DNA from: Silvibacterium bohemicum
GTDB lineage: Bacteria; Acidobacteriota; Terriglobia; Terriglobales; Acidobacteriaceae
Length of the DNA stretch: 64,000 bases
Direction of reading: 5' to 3'
Assembly: GCF_001006305.1 (NCBI RefSeq)
Contig: NZ_LBHJ01000012.1
Span: 718,231-782,230 of the forward strand
This document shows, in pieces, positions 26,116 through 35,359 of this stretch. Below the pieces are notes generated by a model. The model ran no database searches, was not told the origin of the DNA, and saw only the letters and a list, made by a program, of their open reading frames with translations. How positions within the stretch are numbered: the stretch's first letter is position 1; each line of letters begins with the position of its first letter. Both the position numbers and the translations under genes were made by a program.

Positions 26116-26622
26116 TCAGCGCGGGCGGCCTTTGGGCCGCCTGTTTTCTTTGGGTGGATTCAAGCGCGTAAGGTCGGGGCCGCGTCGCACGACCGGCGAC
26201 GAGAAGACCAGGCTGGTGGTGGGAATGCCGTAGGGCAGCAGACGCTCAATGAGGCGTTCGAGATCGACCAGCGACGATGTCGCGATTTCAAGATAGAAGG
26301 CATCGGCTCCGGTGACGTGGTGGCAGAGACGAACCTCATTAAGCGTCTTCACAAATTTCAGGAACGGATGATAGTGCGTTCCGTCGCAGGTCATGCGGAT
26401 GACGGCGAGCACAGGCAGACCCAGAATGGCGGGATCGATCTCGATGCCATAACCCTTGATGACGCCGTCTTCTTCCATGCGGCGCATGCGCTCGGCAACA
26501 GCGGAAGGGGAGAGTCCCACGCGGCGGCCGAGATCGGCATAAGAGGCTCGCGCGTTGGTAGCAAGCTCCGCGAGAAGGTTTCGGGCGTATTCATCGAGTA
26601 TTTCGGCGGTTTCTGCCGTCAT
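26116..26622 (-). CDS. Lrp/AsnC-family transcriptional regulator
   Basis: The product is 168 residues from the ATG at 26622; in-frame ATGs exist further upstream (26661) but give an atypical extension. The N-terminal helix-turn-helix is LLAELATNARASYADLGRRV, GLSPSAVAERMRRMEEDGVI, and the C-terminal part is the RAM/Lrp ligand domain (LAVIRMTCDGTHYHPFLKFV, CHHVTGADAFYLEIATSSL). Family members bind amino acids as octamers or hexadecamers. It is divergent from hutH with a 26-bp dyad between them, so control of the hut genes by histidine or a product is plausible. Confidence 0.9.
   Translation of the reverse strand: MTAETAEILDEYARNLLAELATNARASYADLGRRVGLSPSAVAERMRRMEEDGVIKGYGIEIDPAILGLPVLAVIRMTCDGTHYHPFLKFVKTLNEVRLCHHVTGADAFYLEIATSSLVDLERLIERLLPYGIPTTSLVFSSPVVRRGPDLTRLNPPKENRRPKGRPR
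26124..26148 (+). terminator. Terminator after the FucP-type gene
   Basis: GGCGGCC-TTTG-GGCCGCC is followed by TGTTTTCTT. It lies 29 bases after the transporter stop and inside the last codons of the convergent Lrp gene, where it encodes a basic C-terminal tail. Confidence 0.7.
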
Positions 26623-26670
26623 AGCGTCTATTTCCCTGAGATTTCTCTTAGATTGTGACATGTTTACCGT

Positions 26671-26696
26671 GGAATGTGGGTGTACACCCGGATTCC
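26671..26696. promoter_or_regulatory. 26-bp dyad between Lrp and hutH genes
   Basis: A perfect 12-bp core, GGGTGTACACCC (26678-26689), is flanked symmetrically by GGAAT and ATTCC, so 22 of 26 bases are in dyad symmetry. It lies 49 bases from the Lrp ATG and 21 bases before the hutH ATG. That position fits a shared operator for the divergent promoters. Confidence 0.7.
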
Positions 26697-26717
26697 CAAT
26701 CCTTAGCATCTCCTGCA

Positions 26718-28241
26718 ATGAAAAAACCTTTGAAGCTTGATGGCCGATCGTTGCCGGTCGAAGAGATCGCGGCGGTCGCACTGGATGGCCGGGCGGTCGC
26801 AATTGCGGAGGACGCGTATCCGCGCATAAAGGCGTCGCGCGCGGTGGTCGAGGGCGTGGTAGCCCGGGGAGAAACCGCGTATGGCATCAACACCGGCTTC
26901 GGCAAGTTGAGCGACGTGCGTATTGGTCCGGACCAGTTGGAGGCTTTGCAGCGTAATCTGGTGCGCAGCCACGCCTGCGGGATCGGCGAGCCGCTGCCTC
27001 AGGATGAAGTCCGCGCCATGCTGCTGTTGCGCGCAAACGTGCTGGCCAAGGGATTGAGCGGAGTGCGGCCCGTCGTCTTGGAAACGCTGGTGGCCATGCT
27101 GAATGCCAGTGTCCATCCGGTAATTCCTGCGCGCGGCTCGGTCGGCGCGAGCGGCGACCTGGCTCCCTTGGCGCATCTCGCGCTGGCGTTGATCGGCGAG
27201 GGCGAGGTGTTTTACGGCGGCCATCGCATGAGCGCGGCTCGTTCCTTCGAGCTAGCCGGAATCACACCGCTGACATTGGCTGCAAAAGAAGGACTCGCGC
27301 TGCTAAACGGCACGCAGGCCATGGCCGGCGTGGGTGGGCTGGCCCTCGCTCGCGCGTTGCGCGTGGTCGAGCTCTTCGATCTGGCCGGCGCGATGTCGCT
27401 TGAGGCGCTGCGCGGAACACCCGCAGCTTTCGACGCGCGCATCCATGAGGCGAGACCGCATGCGGGACAGATCGCCGCGGCAGCGCATCTGCGCGGGCTG
27501 CTTGCGGAGAGCGAAATACGCGAGTCGCACCGTCACGACGATCCCCGCGTGCAGGATGCCTATTGCCTGCGCTGCATGCCGCAGGTGCATGGAGCCGCGC
27601 GTGGCGCGTTAACCCATGTGCGCGAGGTGATCGAGGTCGAAACGGGATCGGCCACGGACAACCCTTTGATCTTCGCGCTGGAAGAGAGCGGAGAAATTCT
27701 TTCCGGCGGAAACTTCCACGGAGCGCCGCTGGCGTTAGCCTTGGACTATGCGGCGATTGCGCTGACCGATCTGATGAGCATCAGCGAGCGTCGCATTGAC
27801 CGGCTCATCAATCCGGACATCAACGAAGGCCTCCCGGCATTTCTTTCTCCCGATGCCGGCGTTTCCTCGGGGTTGATGATCGCGCACGTGGCGGCCGCCG
27901 CGTTGTTGAACGAAGCCAAGGTGCTGTCGCATCCTTCGAGCGTCGATTCGGTGCCGACATCGGGCGGCAAAGAGGATCACGTATCGATGGGCATGACCGG
28001 TGCGCTGAAGCTGCGGCAGGTGGTGCAGAATGCGGAGTACGTGCTGGCCATGGAGTTGATGGCGGCGGCACAGGGGTTGGAATACAGGCTGCCTCTGCGG
28101 CCGGCGCAAGCGGTGGGTCGCGCGGCAGAGGTTGTGCGCACCATCAGCCCTGCGTTGAAAGAAGATCGCGTGCTTGCGAGTGAGATAGAAAAGCTGGCGC
28201 AGGCGGTGCGCGCGGGTAAATTCGACGAGTGGAGAGGATAG
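26718..28241 (+). CDS. hutH: Histidine ammonia-lyase
   Basis: The protein is 507 residues. The MIO prosthetic group forms from Ala144-Ser145-Gly146 in [14 protein letters not shown], the diagnostic motif of the family. [43 protein letters not shown] and [10 protein letters not shown] are further conserved blocks. It deaminates L-histidine to urocanate in the cytosol. The chosen ATG at 26718 lacks a strong Shine-Dalgarno sequence. The urocanase gene starts six bases after its stop, so the hut genes form an operon. The antisense strand is also open over long stretches, as usual for G+C-rich genes. Confidence 0.96.
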   Translation: MKKPLKLDGRSLPVEEIAAVALDGRAVAIAEDAYPRIKASRAVVEGVVARGETAYGINTGFGKLSDVRIGPDQLEALQRNLVRSHACGIGEPLPQDEVRAMLLLRANVLAKGLSGVRPVVLETLVAMLNASVHPVIPARGSVGASGDLAPLAHLALALIGEGEVFYGGHRMSAARSFELAGITPLTLAAKEGLALLNGTQAMAGVGGLALARALRVVELFDLAGAMSLEALRGTPAAFDARIHEARPHAGQIAAAAHLRGLLAESEIRESHRHDDPRVQDAYCLRCMPQVHGAARGALTHVREVIEVETGSATDNPLIFALEESGEILSGGNFHGAPLALALDYAAIALTDLMSISERRIDRLINPDINEGLPAFLSPDAGVSSGLMIAHVAAAALLNEAKVLSHPSSVDSVPTSGGKEDHVSMGMTGALKLRQVVQNAEYVLAMELMAAAQGLEYRLPLRPAQAVGRAAEVVRTISPALKEDRVLASEIEKLAQAVRAGKFDEWRG

Positions 28242-28246
28242 TAACC

Positions 28247-29923
28247 ATGGCTGATATGGCAGTAGAAGCGCGCGTGGTTCGCGCGCCGCGCGGATCAAAG
28301 CTGAATACTCGCGGATGGCAGCAGGAGGCGGCGCTGCGCATGCTGATGAACAACCTCGATCCCGAAGTGGCGGAGCGGCCGGATGACCTCGTTGTCTATG
28401 GCGGCACCGGAAAGGCTGCGCGCAACTGGGAGTCGTTCGAGGCGATCGTGCGCACACTGAAGACGCTGGCCGACGACGAAACCCTGCTGATCCAATCAGG
28501 AAAACCAGTTGGCGTATTGAAAACGCATGAGGCTGCACCGCGCGTATTGATCGCAAATTCGAATCTCGTCGGCCGCTGGTCGAACTGGGAGCACTTTCAC
28601 GAGCTCGAACGCAAGGGCCTGATGATGTACGGGCAGATGACGGCTGGCTCGTGGATCTACATCGGCAGCCAGGGCATCGTGCAAGGGACATACGAAACCT
28701 TCGCCGAGGCGGGACGGCAGCATTTCGGCGGAAGCCTTGAGGGCAAGCTGGTGGTGTCGGGCGGCATAGGCGGCATGGGCGGAGCGCAGCCGCTGGCGGC
28801 GACCATGAACGGCGCACGCTTTCTCGGCATCGATGTGGATGCTGCGCGCATCGAGAAGCGGTTGAAGAGCGGATACTGCGACGCGATTGCCCGGAGTCTC
28901 GATGAGGCGCTGCGGATTCTTGATGACGCACGCAGGGACGGCAAGGCGATCTCCGTTGGGCTGGTGGGCAACTGTGCCGACGTGCTGCCTGAGTTGATCG
29001 CGCGCGGAGTTGTTCCCGATGTGCTGACCGACCAGACCAGCGCGCACGATCCCCTGCATGGATATGTGCCGAATGGCATGTCTCTCGAAGACGCGCTGCG
29101 CCTGCGTGAAAGCGATCCTGAGGAATACACAAGGCGCTCGATGGAGACGATGGGGCGGCACGTCGAGGCGATGCTCGAGCTGAAGCGGCGCGGCGCTGTG
29201 ACCTTCGACTATGGCAACAATCTGCGCACGCAGGCCAAGCTAGCCGGCGTGAACGACGCCTTCGATATCCCGGGTTTTGTGCCCGAGTACATTCGTCCGC
29301 TGTTCTGCGTGGGCAAAGGGCCGTTCCGCTGGGTTGCCCTGTCGGGCGATCCCGAAGACATCTATCGGACCGATCGTTTAGTCCTGGAGATGTTCCCCGA
29401 AGACGCGAGCCTGCGGCGTTGGATCAATTTGGCACAGCAGCGGATACATTTTCAGGGACTGCCGGCGCGCATCTGCTGGCTGGGTTATGGCGAGCGCGCC
29501 AAGCTGGGTGTCGCGATCAACGAGCTGGTGCGCCGCGGAGAAATTTCAGCTCCCATCGTGATCGGACGCGACCACCTCGATGCAGGATCGGTTGCGTCTC
29601 CGCATCGCGAGACCGAAGCGATGAAGGATGGATCGGACGCGGTCGCCGACTGGCCGCTCTTGAACGCGCTGGTGAACACCGCGGCCGGCGCTTCGTGGGT
29701 GAGCATTCACAATGGCGGCGGCGTGGGCATCGGCTATTCCCATCATGCCGGAATGGTGGTAGTGGCCGATGGATCGGATCTCGCAGCGCAGCGGTTGCAG
29801 CGCGTGCTGACCACCGATCCGGGTACGGGCGTGCTGCGGCATGTAGATGCGGGTTACGAGGAGGCGATTGAGTTCGCGAAGGCCTCGGGAGTGCGGGTGC
29901 CGATGATGGAAGATCCCGCGTGA
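28247..29923 (+). CDS. hutU: Urocanate hydratase
   Basis: The protein is 558 residues from the ATG at 28247 with GGAGAGG upstream, in frame with a GTG at 28229 inside hut[34 protein letters not shown] and [20 protein letters not shown], then [19 protein letters not shown], are signature urocanase blocks, and the dinucleotide site binds tightly held NAD+. It converts urocanate to imidazolone propionate, the second step of histidine breakdown. Its stop overlaps the GTG of hutI (GTGA), so these two genes are translationally coupled. Confidence 0.96.
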   Translation: MADMAVEARVVRAPRGSKLNTRGWQQEAALRMLMNNLDPEVAERPDDLVVYGGTGKAARNWESFEAIVRTLKTLADDETLLIQSGKPVGVLKTHEAAPRVLIANSNLVGRWSNWEHFHELERKGLMMYGQMTAGSWIYIGSQGIVQGTYETFAEAGRQHFGGSLEGKLVVSGGIGGMGGAQPLAATMNGARFLGIDVDAARIEKRLKSGYCDAIARSLDEALRILDDARRDGKAISVGLVGNCADVLPELIARGVVPDVLTDQTSAHDPLHGYVPNGMSLEDALRLRESDPEEYTRRSMETMGRHVEAMLELKRRGAVTFDYGNNLRTQAKLAGVNDAFDIPGFVPEYIRPLFCVGKGPFRWVALSGDPEDIYRTDRLVLEMFPEDASLRRWINLAQQRIHFQGLPARICWLGYGERAKLGVAINELVRRGEISAPIVIGRDHLDAGSVASPHRETEAMKDGSDAVADWPLLNALVNTAAGASWVSIHNGGGVGIGYSHHAGMVVVADGSDLAAQRLQRVLTTDPGTGVLRHVDAGYEEAIEFAKASGVRVPMMEDPA

Positions 29924-31176
29924 GCCAGCTCTTGATTACGAACTGCTCGCAGCTGGCGACGCTGGCCGGGCCGGCGCGCCCTCGCGTGAGCCATGAACTG
30001 CGTGAGGTTGCTGCGATTGCCGACGGCGCGATGCTGGTGCGCGATGGACGCATTGCGGCGGTTGGTTCGCGCGCGGATATCGAGCCGCTGGCCGAAAAAA
30101 CCAGAAAAAGCGTTTTGACTATTAACGCCGGTGGCCGGCTTGTCACGCCGGGTTTCGTCGATGCGCATACGCATCTGGTCTTCGCCGGGAATCGCGCGGA
30201 CGAGTTCGAGATGCGCTGTGCAGGTGCGACCTACCAGGAAATTGCAGCGCAAGGCGGAGGCATCCGTTCGACGGTGCGCAAGACGCGCGCGGCCAGCGAA
30301 GAGGATCTGAATGCCGCCGCCACACGCTATGCGCGATGGTTTCTCGAGAGCGGAACGACAACCGTCGAGGCAAAGTCGGGCTACGGGCTCACGGTCGAAG
30401 ACGAGCTGAAGATCCTGCGTGTGATTCGCCAGGTGGGAATGACAACCGCTCTGCGCACGGTTCCGACCTTTCTTGGCGCGCACGAAATTCCTTCGGAGTA
30501 TGCCGGACGTGCGGATGATTACGTCGGGCTAATCGTCGACGAGATGCTGCCGCTGGTAGCCCGGGAGAAGCTGGCGGAGTTCTGCGACATCTTCTGCGAG
30601 GCCAAGGTCTTTAATCTCGATCAGGCGCGGCGTGTGTTTACTGCCGCAAACCAGCATGGCCTCGGCCTGCGCATGCACGCAGATCAGTTCACTGCGTTTG
30701 GCGCGTCGGAACTGGCGGCGGAGATGGGTGCGAAGACCTGCGATCACCTTGAGCAGACGAGCGCCGCATCGATGGAGAAGCTCATGCAGGCAGGCGTGCA
30801 GCCGGTGCTTCTGCCCGGATCGGTGTATGCCATCGGATCGCAGAAGTATCCCGCGGCGCGGGCGATGATCGACGCAGGGCTGGCGGTGGTGCTGGCTACG
30901 GACTTCAATCCAGGCTCGTCGCCGGTTTCCTCCATGCGGATGGTGATGTCTCTGGCCTGCACGCAGATGAAGATGACTCCGGCGGAGACGCTGGTGGCCG
31001 CGACCGTGAATGCTGCGTACAGCCTGAATCGCGGCCACGAGATCGGCTCGCTCGAAACCGGCAAAGTTGCCGACTTCGTTGTGCATGACGCGGAGGACTA
31101 TCGCGAGCTGCCGTATTTCTTCGGTGATTCGCGGGCCGCGATGGTATTCACGAACGGTATTTCGTTTTCGGCTTAG
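29920..31176 (+). CDS. hutI: Imidazolonepropionase
   Basis: This 418-residue amidohydrolase starts at a GTG overlapping the hutU stop. Metal ligands are visible in [30 protein letters not shown] and [27 protein letters not shown] is also conserved. It hydrolyses imidazolone-5-propionate to N-formimidoyl-L-glutamate. No hutG, hutF or glutamate formimidoyltransferase is adjacent, so the last step must be encoded elsewhere. Its 3' end overlaps that of the convergent AraC gene by four bases. Confidence 0.95.
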   Translation: MSQLLITNCSQLATLAGPARPRVSHELREVAAIADGAMLVRDGRIAAVGSRADIEPLAEKTRKSVLTINAGGRLVTPGFVDAHTHLVFAGNRADEFEMRCAGATYQEIAAQGGGIRSTVRKTRAASEEDLNAAATRYARWFLESGTTTVEAKSGYGLTVEDELKILRVIRQVGMTTALRTVPTFLGAHEIPSEYAGRADDYVGLIVDEMLPLVAREKLAEFCDIFCEAKVFNLDQARRVFTAANQHGLGLRMHADQFTAFGASELAAEMGAKTCDHLEQTSAASMEKLMQAGVQPVLLPGSVYAIGSQKYPAARAMIDAGLAVVLATDFNPGSSPVSSMRMVMSLACTQMKMTPAETLVAATVNAAYSLNRGHEIGSLETGKVADFVVHDAEDYRELPYFFGDSRAAMVFTNGISFSA

Positions 31177-32021
31177 TCGCCGCGCTTGGCCATCTTTCGA
31201 TACTGCACCGGCGAGTAGCCGACGATGGAGCGAAAGTCGTTGATCAAATGCGCCTGATCGAAGTAGCCGAGGTCGACGGCCACCTGCGCGAAATCCAGTT
31301 GCTCTCCGGAGTGGCAGCGCTCGACCAGTTCGTGCAGCCGATAGCGGCGGATCACCCACTTTGGCGTCGCGCCCACATATTGGTGGAAGAGCCTCTGCAG
31401 TGAGCGCTTGTTCATGCCCGTGAATGCGGCGAGTTGGTCGACCGTGGAGATCTCAGGATTGTGCAGAATGCCTTTGACGATTTGATTCACCTGCGTGACC
31501 AGCGGGTCTGGAGCGGGATGTCGCGACAACAGAAATGCCGACGACTGCGGGACCATCTCGTCTTCGGCATTCGCGTCGAGCTGGAGCTTCTCAATGCAAG
31601 GCCCGAAGATGCCTTTCGCCGAAACCATTTTGTTGGCCAGCGACGCGGCAGGCTGATTGAAAAATGCATGAAAGCCGGCGGGAGTGAATTTGATCCCGAA
31701 GGCGAATGCGTTGCCTTCGAGCGTGCGCGTGAATTTTCCTGTGTGAATGCCGGAGACTATCCACGCACCGCTTTCGAAAACAAGATGGAAGTTGGGATGG
31801 GGTAGCGTTTCGACGAGGTGCGGTTCGAGTCCTTCGAGCTGCCAGCCGGTCATCCAGAAGTGCGCGACCCACGGCGAGAGCTCGGCCGGCGCGCTCATGC
31901 GCAGATGCCTGAATTTCCCGGCCGACGCCGGCTGCTGGAGCACGCCGCGCGCCTTGCCGACAATGGCGTCATAGCGCTCTTCGTATTCGGGCCTGGCGTC
32001 CGGTCGCGTTTTTCCAAGCAT
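31173..32021 (-). CDS. AraC-family transcriptional regulator
   Basis: The protein is 282 residues. The N-terminal half ([40 protein letters not shown]) is of the DUF6597 type seen in one-component AraC regulators. The C-terminal 100 residues carry the two helix-turn-helix motifs: [20 protein letters not shown] and [20 protein letters not shown], ending [10 protein letters not shown]. It is divergent from an SRPBCC gene across only 47 bases and probably controls that gene, itself, or both. Confidence 0.9.
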   Translation of the reverse strand: MLGKTRPDARPEYEERYDAIVGKARGVLQQPASAGKFRHLRMSAPAELSPWVAHFWMTGWQLEGLEPHLVETLPHPNFHLVFESGAWIVSGIHTGKFTRTLEGNAFAFGIKFTPAGFHAFFNQPAASLANKMVSAKGIFGPCIEKLQLDANAEDEMVPQSSAFLLSRHPAPDPLVTQVNQIVKGILHNPEISTVDQLAAFTGMNKRSLQRLFHQYVGATPKWVIRRYRLHELVERCHSGEQLDFAQVAVDLGYFDQAHLINDFRSIVGYSPVQYRKMAKRGD

Positions 32022-32068
32022 GGTGCCGCAATTCTATTTACATTGCGGGTGAGGAGAAATGGGTTCCT

Positions 32069-32509
32069 ATGGCAGAACTTGTGATTCGCAAAACGGTGAA
32101 GGTCGAAGCTCCGCTGGCCACTCTGTGGAAGGTGCTCACAGACAACGAGTTTATCCCGCAGTATATGTTCGGTTGCGTGGCCGAGACTGACTGGAAGCCA
32201 GGCTCGCCCCTCTTGTGGAAGGGCGCAGCCGACCAGAAGCTCTATGTGAAGGGGCATGTGGTAGCCATTGATGCTCCGCGGCGTCTGGAGTACACGGTGA
32301 TCGATCCCAACTCCGACATTGCAGACATCCCAGAGAACTACCTGAAGATGACCTACGATCTAAAGGAAGAGGACGGAGGAACGGTTCTGGAGATTTCGCA
32401 GGGAGATTTTTCAATCGTTGCGAATGGGCAGAAGAGATACGAAGATGTGATGGCGGGCGACGATCATCTGATGGTGGCGATCAAGAAGGTGGCAGAGGCC
32501 CAGGACTAG
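32069..32509 (+). CDS. SRPBCC/AHSA1-type START-like protein
   Basis: The 146-residue protein starts MAELVIRKTVKVEAPLATLW and has KVLTDNEFIPQYMFGCVAET, GSPLLWKGAADQKLYVKG and RRLEYTVIDPNSD, the usual strand/helix order of Bet-v1/AHSA1-type folds with a large hydrophobic cavity. These proteins bind lipids or other hydrophobic ligands; the ligand here is unknown. It faces the AraC gene, a common pairing in soil bacteria. There is no signal peptide. Confidence 0.85.
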   Translation: MAELVIRKTVKVEAPLATLWKVLTDNEFIPQYMFGCVAETDWKPGSPLLWKGAADQKLYVKGHVVAIDAPRRLEYTVIDPNSDIADIPENYLKMTYDLKEEDGGTVLEISQGDFSIVANGQKRYEDVMAGDDHLMVAIKKVAEAQD

Positions 32510-32584
32510 AGCAAGATCCACTCCCGCGTCATGTATTCGTTCCATCCTCATGACGATGCCGTGAAGGGTGCGGCGCTCAACGAT

Positions 32585-32613
32585 TTGACTAACTTCTTGC
32601 AGTCTGTTGTGAT
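32585..32613 (+). promoter_or_regulatory. Candidate sigma-70 promoter for the ilvA leader
   Basis: TTGACT (32585-32590), a 17-base spacer and TGTGAT (32608-32613) match the -35 box at 5 of 6 positions and the -10 box at 4 of 6. Transcription would start near 32620, just before the leader ORF. Confidence 0.5.
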
Positions 32614-32637
32614 GCTGACATTCGCATGTATTCCGTA

Positions 32638-32727
32638 ATGACCAGCTTCGGCCTCCGCACCTCGATGCTCGTTCGCATCGATACGCGAATTATCGCCGGC
32701 CGAATGATCGGGATCATTCCCTTCTAG
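32638..32727 (+). CDS. Isoleucine-rich leader peptide of the threonine dehydratase gene
   Basis: This 29-codon ORF translates as MTSFGLRTSMLVRIDTRIIA followed by GRMIGIIPF and a TAG stop. Six residues are Ile, five of them in the last twelve codons, with Leu, Val and Thr also present. An in-frame ATG at 32626 would add four codons. No strong ribosome binding site is seen, but the candidate promoter places the 5' end close to these ATGs, so leaderless or short-leader initiation is possible. It ends 46 bases before a perfect terminator stem and 99 bases before a branched-chain amino acid gene, as expected for ribosome-mediated attenuation. Confidence 0.75.
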   Translation: MTSFGLRTSMLVRIDTRIIAGRMIGIIPF

Positions 32728-32773
32728 TCAGCGGACGGCGAGCGAGTTCAGCGAAAGCGCAAAGATTCCAATC

Positions 32774-32807
32774 AGCCACCATCCGCACCATGCGGATGGT
32801 GGCTTTT
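32774..32807 (+). terminator. ilvA: Attenuator terminator upstream of ilvA
   Basis: AGCCACCATCCGCA and TGCGGATGGTGGCT form a perfect 14-bp stem with a CCA loop, then TTTT. It ends 19 bases before the threonine dehydratase ATG. The segment GCGGACGG (32731-32738), right after the leader stop codon, can pair with CCATCCGC of the stem's left arm at 7 of 8 positions, giving a competing antiterminator. Confidence 0.85.
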
Positions 32808-32826
32808 CATTTCGGGAGAAAGATCG

Positions 32827-34038
32827 ATGGCGGTTACTCTGCACCATGTTCAAGAGGCGAAACGACGCATTCAAGACTTCATTTACCTCTCGCCGGCGCC
32901 GCATTCTCACGCGCTCTCGGGCATGACTGGCCAACAGGTTTTTCTCAAGATGGACAACCTGCAGCGTACGGGCGCGTTCAAGGAGCGCGGCGCGCTGAAC
33001 AAGGTCCTCACCCTTTCCGATGACGAAAAGCGGCGGGGTGTGATCGCGGCGAGCGCCGGCAATCATGCCCAGGCTGTTGCTTATCATGCGACGCAGCGGG
33101 GCATCCGCGCGCGTATCGTGATGCCCCTCATGACTCCGCTGGTAAAGGTCTCCTCGACAGCGAATTTCGGCGCGGAAGTAGTCTTACACGGAGCGAATTA
33201 TGATGAGGCCTACGCAGAGGCGGTGCGTCTCGGCGAAGCGGAGGGCATGACCTTTCTGCATCCCTTCGACGACGACGCGGTGATCGCCGGCCAGGGCACG
33301 ATCGGCCTCGAATTGCTCGATCAGGTGGCGGGGCTGGAGGCCGTTGTGGTTCCCATCGGCGGCGGCGGATTGATCGGCGGAGTGGCTTGCGCGATCAAGG
33401 AGTCGAACCCCAAGGTGCGGGTGATTGGCGTTCAGACCGAGCGTCTGCCCTCGATGCTGCGTGCCGTCGAGGCCGGCGCGCCGGTGACGATTCCCGCCGA
33501 GGCAACCATTGCCGACGGCATCGCAGTGCGGCGCGCAGGCGAGCGGACGCTCCCGCTCGTGCAGCGCTACGTGGACGAGATTGTTACGGTCGAAGAGGAG
33601 GAAATCGCCAAGGCCATCCTGGTGCTGCTGGAGCGGGAAAAGACCCTTGCCGAGGGCGCGGGCGCGGTGGCGTTGGCCAGTCTGCTGCAGCACAAGACCT
33701 CGCTCGAAGGGCAGCGGACCGCGGTTCTGGTCTGTGGCGGCAATATCGATGTCAGCCTGCTGGCCAAGATGATCGAGCGGGGCTTGGTCAAGGATGGCCG
33801 GCGGACTCGGCTGCGCATTCATCTCACCGATCGGCCGGGATCTCTGCATCAACTCACGCGGATCATCGCCGACGCGCGGGCAAATATCGTGCAGACCTCG
33901 TATGACCGGGCGCACTATGGCGTAAACCTTGGCGACACCGTGATCGATGTAACGCTCGAGACGCGGGGAGGCGAGCACATCGCAGAAATCGCGCAGATGC
34001 TCTCCCAGGGCGGCTATCGCCACGAACGCATCGACTGA
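32827..34038 (+). CDS. ilvA: Threonine ammonia-lyase (threonine dehydratase)
   Basis: The protein is 403 residues. The PLP-dependent fold carries its Schiff-base lysine at K52 (RTGAFKERGALN), the AASAGNHAQAVAYHA loop and the glycine-rich phosphate loop VPIGGGGLIGG. The C-terminal 70 residues form one ACT domain (RLRIHLTDRPGSLHQLTRII), so this is the shorter TdcB/IlvA1-like form with one ACT module rather than the long E. coli IlvA. It deaminates threonine to 2-oxobutanoate. The Ile-rich leader and attenuator argue for a biosynthetic role in isoleucine formation. GGAG lies nine bases before the ATG. Confidence 0.93.
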   Translation: MAVTLHHVQEAKRRIQDFIYLSPAPHSHALSGMTGQQVFLKMDNLQRTGAFKERGALNKVLTLSDDEKRRGVIAASAGNHAQAVAYHATQRGIRARIVMPLMTPLVKVSSTANFGAEVVLHGANYDEAYAEAVRLGEAEGMTFLHPFDDDAVIAGQGTIGLELLDQVAGLEAVVVPIGGGGLIGGVACAIKESNPKVRVIGVQTERLPSMLRAVEAGAPVTIPAEATIADGIAVRRAGERTLPLVQRYVDEIVTVEEEEIAKAILVLLEREKTLAEGAGAVALASLLQHKTSLEGQRTAVLVCGGNIDVSLLAKMIERGLVKDGRRTRLRIHLTDRPGSLHQLTRIIADARANIVQTSYDRAHYGVNLGDTVIDVTLETRGGEHIAEIAQMLSQGGYRHERID

Positions 34039-34113
34039 TTTGCCGTCAGGGCGGAGCGCGCTTCGCGCGAAACCGTTGCATTCTTCGCGTTGCTCAGAAT
34101 AATCACCGGGTGA

Positions 34114-34137
34114 CCACATCTCGACTCTGAGATGTGG
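34114..34137. repeat. Dispersed intergenic hairpin repeat, copy 4
   Basis: CCACATCTC and GAGATGTGG form a perfect 9-bp stem with a 6-nt loop, followed by GACTCC. TGCTCAGAATAAT lies upstream at 34091-34103, as in copy 3. It sits between convergent ilvA and lacI-type genes and may double as a terminator. Confidence 0.75.
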
Positions 34138-34150
34138 GACTCCACTGCTG

Positions 34151-35218
34151 TCAGGCGCGATGTTTGGGAGCGGGGCCAGTGGACTTGCGTTCGATGAGCG
34201 TGGGCTGGATGGTGAATTCAGCGCCCATGGCAGTGGCGTCGTCCTTGGCGTCGTAGAGAGCGCGGAACGCAACTTTGGCGATCTCAGGCCGCGAGAGCCG
34301 GACCGTGGTCAATGCGGGTTGAGTGAACGCGCCAAGCTCGATGTCGTCGAATCCGATGATGGAGATGTCGCGGGGCACCTTGAGCCCATGCTCGCCGAGC
34401 GCGCCGATGGCGCCGATAGCCATCATGTCATTCGAGGTGAGCACGGCGGTCGGGCGCGGATTTTTCCCCAGCAGCCGAAGCATGGCTTCATGGCCGCCGT
34501 CCATGCGGTGATTGCCCTCCTCGATCAGCTGATTGTCGAGAAGCAATCCCTTACGCTTGAGGCTCTGGATGAAGGCGCGGCGACGGGTGCGGGCGGAGGT
34601 TAGCTGCATGGGTCCGCAGATGAAGCCGATCGAGGTGTGGCCCAGCGCGGACAGGTGTTCTACAGCAGCGTCGATGCCCGAGGCGTAATCGATAGCGATG
34701 TTGCTGATGCCCTTTTGCGGCTTGCCGGTATCGAGAAAGACCATGCGAATGCTGCGGCTGTTGAGCTCGTCGATCAACCGCTCGTCCATCTCCGAGGTCA
34801 TAATGGCGACGCCGTCGACCTTGCGCTGCAGCATGCGGCTCACGCAGACTTCCATGCGATGCGGGTCGTAGTTGGTGTTGGCGATCAGCACCTCCTGGCC
34901 GAATTGCACTGCGATGTCCTCGAAGCTTTTCACCAGTTCGGGAAAGAAGGGGTTGGTGATGTCCGAGATGATGAGGCCGTAGAGACTGCTGCGTCCCGAG
35001 CCTAGGGCTCGGGCGTTGGTGTTGGGATAAAACTTCAGCGTCTCGATGGCGCGGCGCACACGCTCCGCTGTTTTGGCCGTGACTTTATCCGATCCGTTGA
35101 TGGTGCGCGAAACGGTGGCGGTTGAGACCTTGGCGAGTCGTGCGACCTCTTTGATATTCATAGTTGGTGGCGCCGGAGCCTTTCGCGCGCGGGGAACACG
35201 GAAAGAGCTGTAGCTCAT
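34151..35218 (-). CDS. LacI/GalR-family transcriptional regulator
   Basis: The frame is 355 codons. The DNA-binding headpiece MNIKEVARLAKVSTATVSRT begins at an ATG at 35161, which may be the true start; the extra 19 residues from 35218 are Pro/Arg-rich, and neither ATG has a clear Shine-Dalgarno sequence. The hinge (NARALGSGRSSLYGLIISDI) and the periplasmic-binding-like sensor domain (FICGPMQLTSARTRRRAF, PTAVLTSNDMMAIGAIGAL, DISIIGFDDIELGAFTQPAL) follow. It is divergent from a secreted glycoside hydrolase, and a perfect LacI/GalR consensus site lies between them, so it probably controls use of an oligosaccharide. Confidence 0.93.
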   Translation of the reverse strand: MSYSSFRVPRARKAPAPPTMNIKEVARLAKVSTATVSRTINGSDKVTAKTAERVRRAIETLKFYPNTNARALGSGRSSLYGLIISDITNPFFPELVKSFEDIAVQFGQEVLIANTNYDPHRMEVCVSRMLQRKVDGVAIMTSEMDERLIDELNSRSIRMVFLDTGKPQKGISNIAIDYASGIDAAVEHLSALGHTSIGFICGPMQLTSARTRRRAFIQSLKRKGLLLDNQLIEEGNHRMDGGHEAMLRLLGKNPRPTAVLTSNDMMAIGAIGALGEHGLKVPRDISIIGFDDIELGAFTQPALTTVRLSRPEIAKVAFRALYDAKDDATAMGAEFTIQPTLIERKSTGPAPKHRA

Positions 35219-35262
35219 TTAGCCAAAACGCTGGCAAGGTTATACCGAATTAACAGACGAAT

Positions 35263-35276
35263 TGGAACCGATTTCA
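35263..35276. promoter_or_regulatory. LacI/GalR-type operator
   Basis: TGGAACCGATTTCA matches the 14-bp LacI/GalR consensus TGnAAnCGnTTnCA at every fixed position, with the central CG. It lies 45 bases from the regulator ATG (35218) and 84 bases before the hydrolase ATG. Confidence 0.8.
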
Positions 35277-35359
35277 GTCTCGCCAATCTTAAATGCGCTC
35301 GTCTCGTCAACTTGCGAAGAGCTTTGTCGGGTCTGGATGTCTCCACGTATGATTCCCGG

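Noticed and set aside
27735-29132. Long antisense frame (465 codons) across hutH and hutU.
   Set aside because: The sense strand encodes complete enzymes with catalytic motifs; the antisense product is Arg/Pro/Ser/His-rich with no domain, as expected from G+C-rich codon structure.
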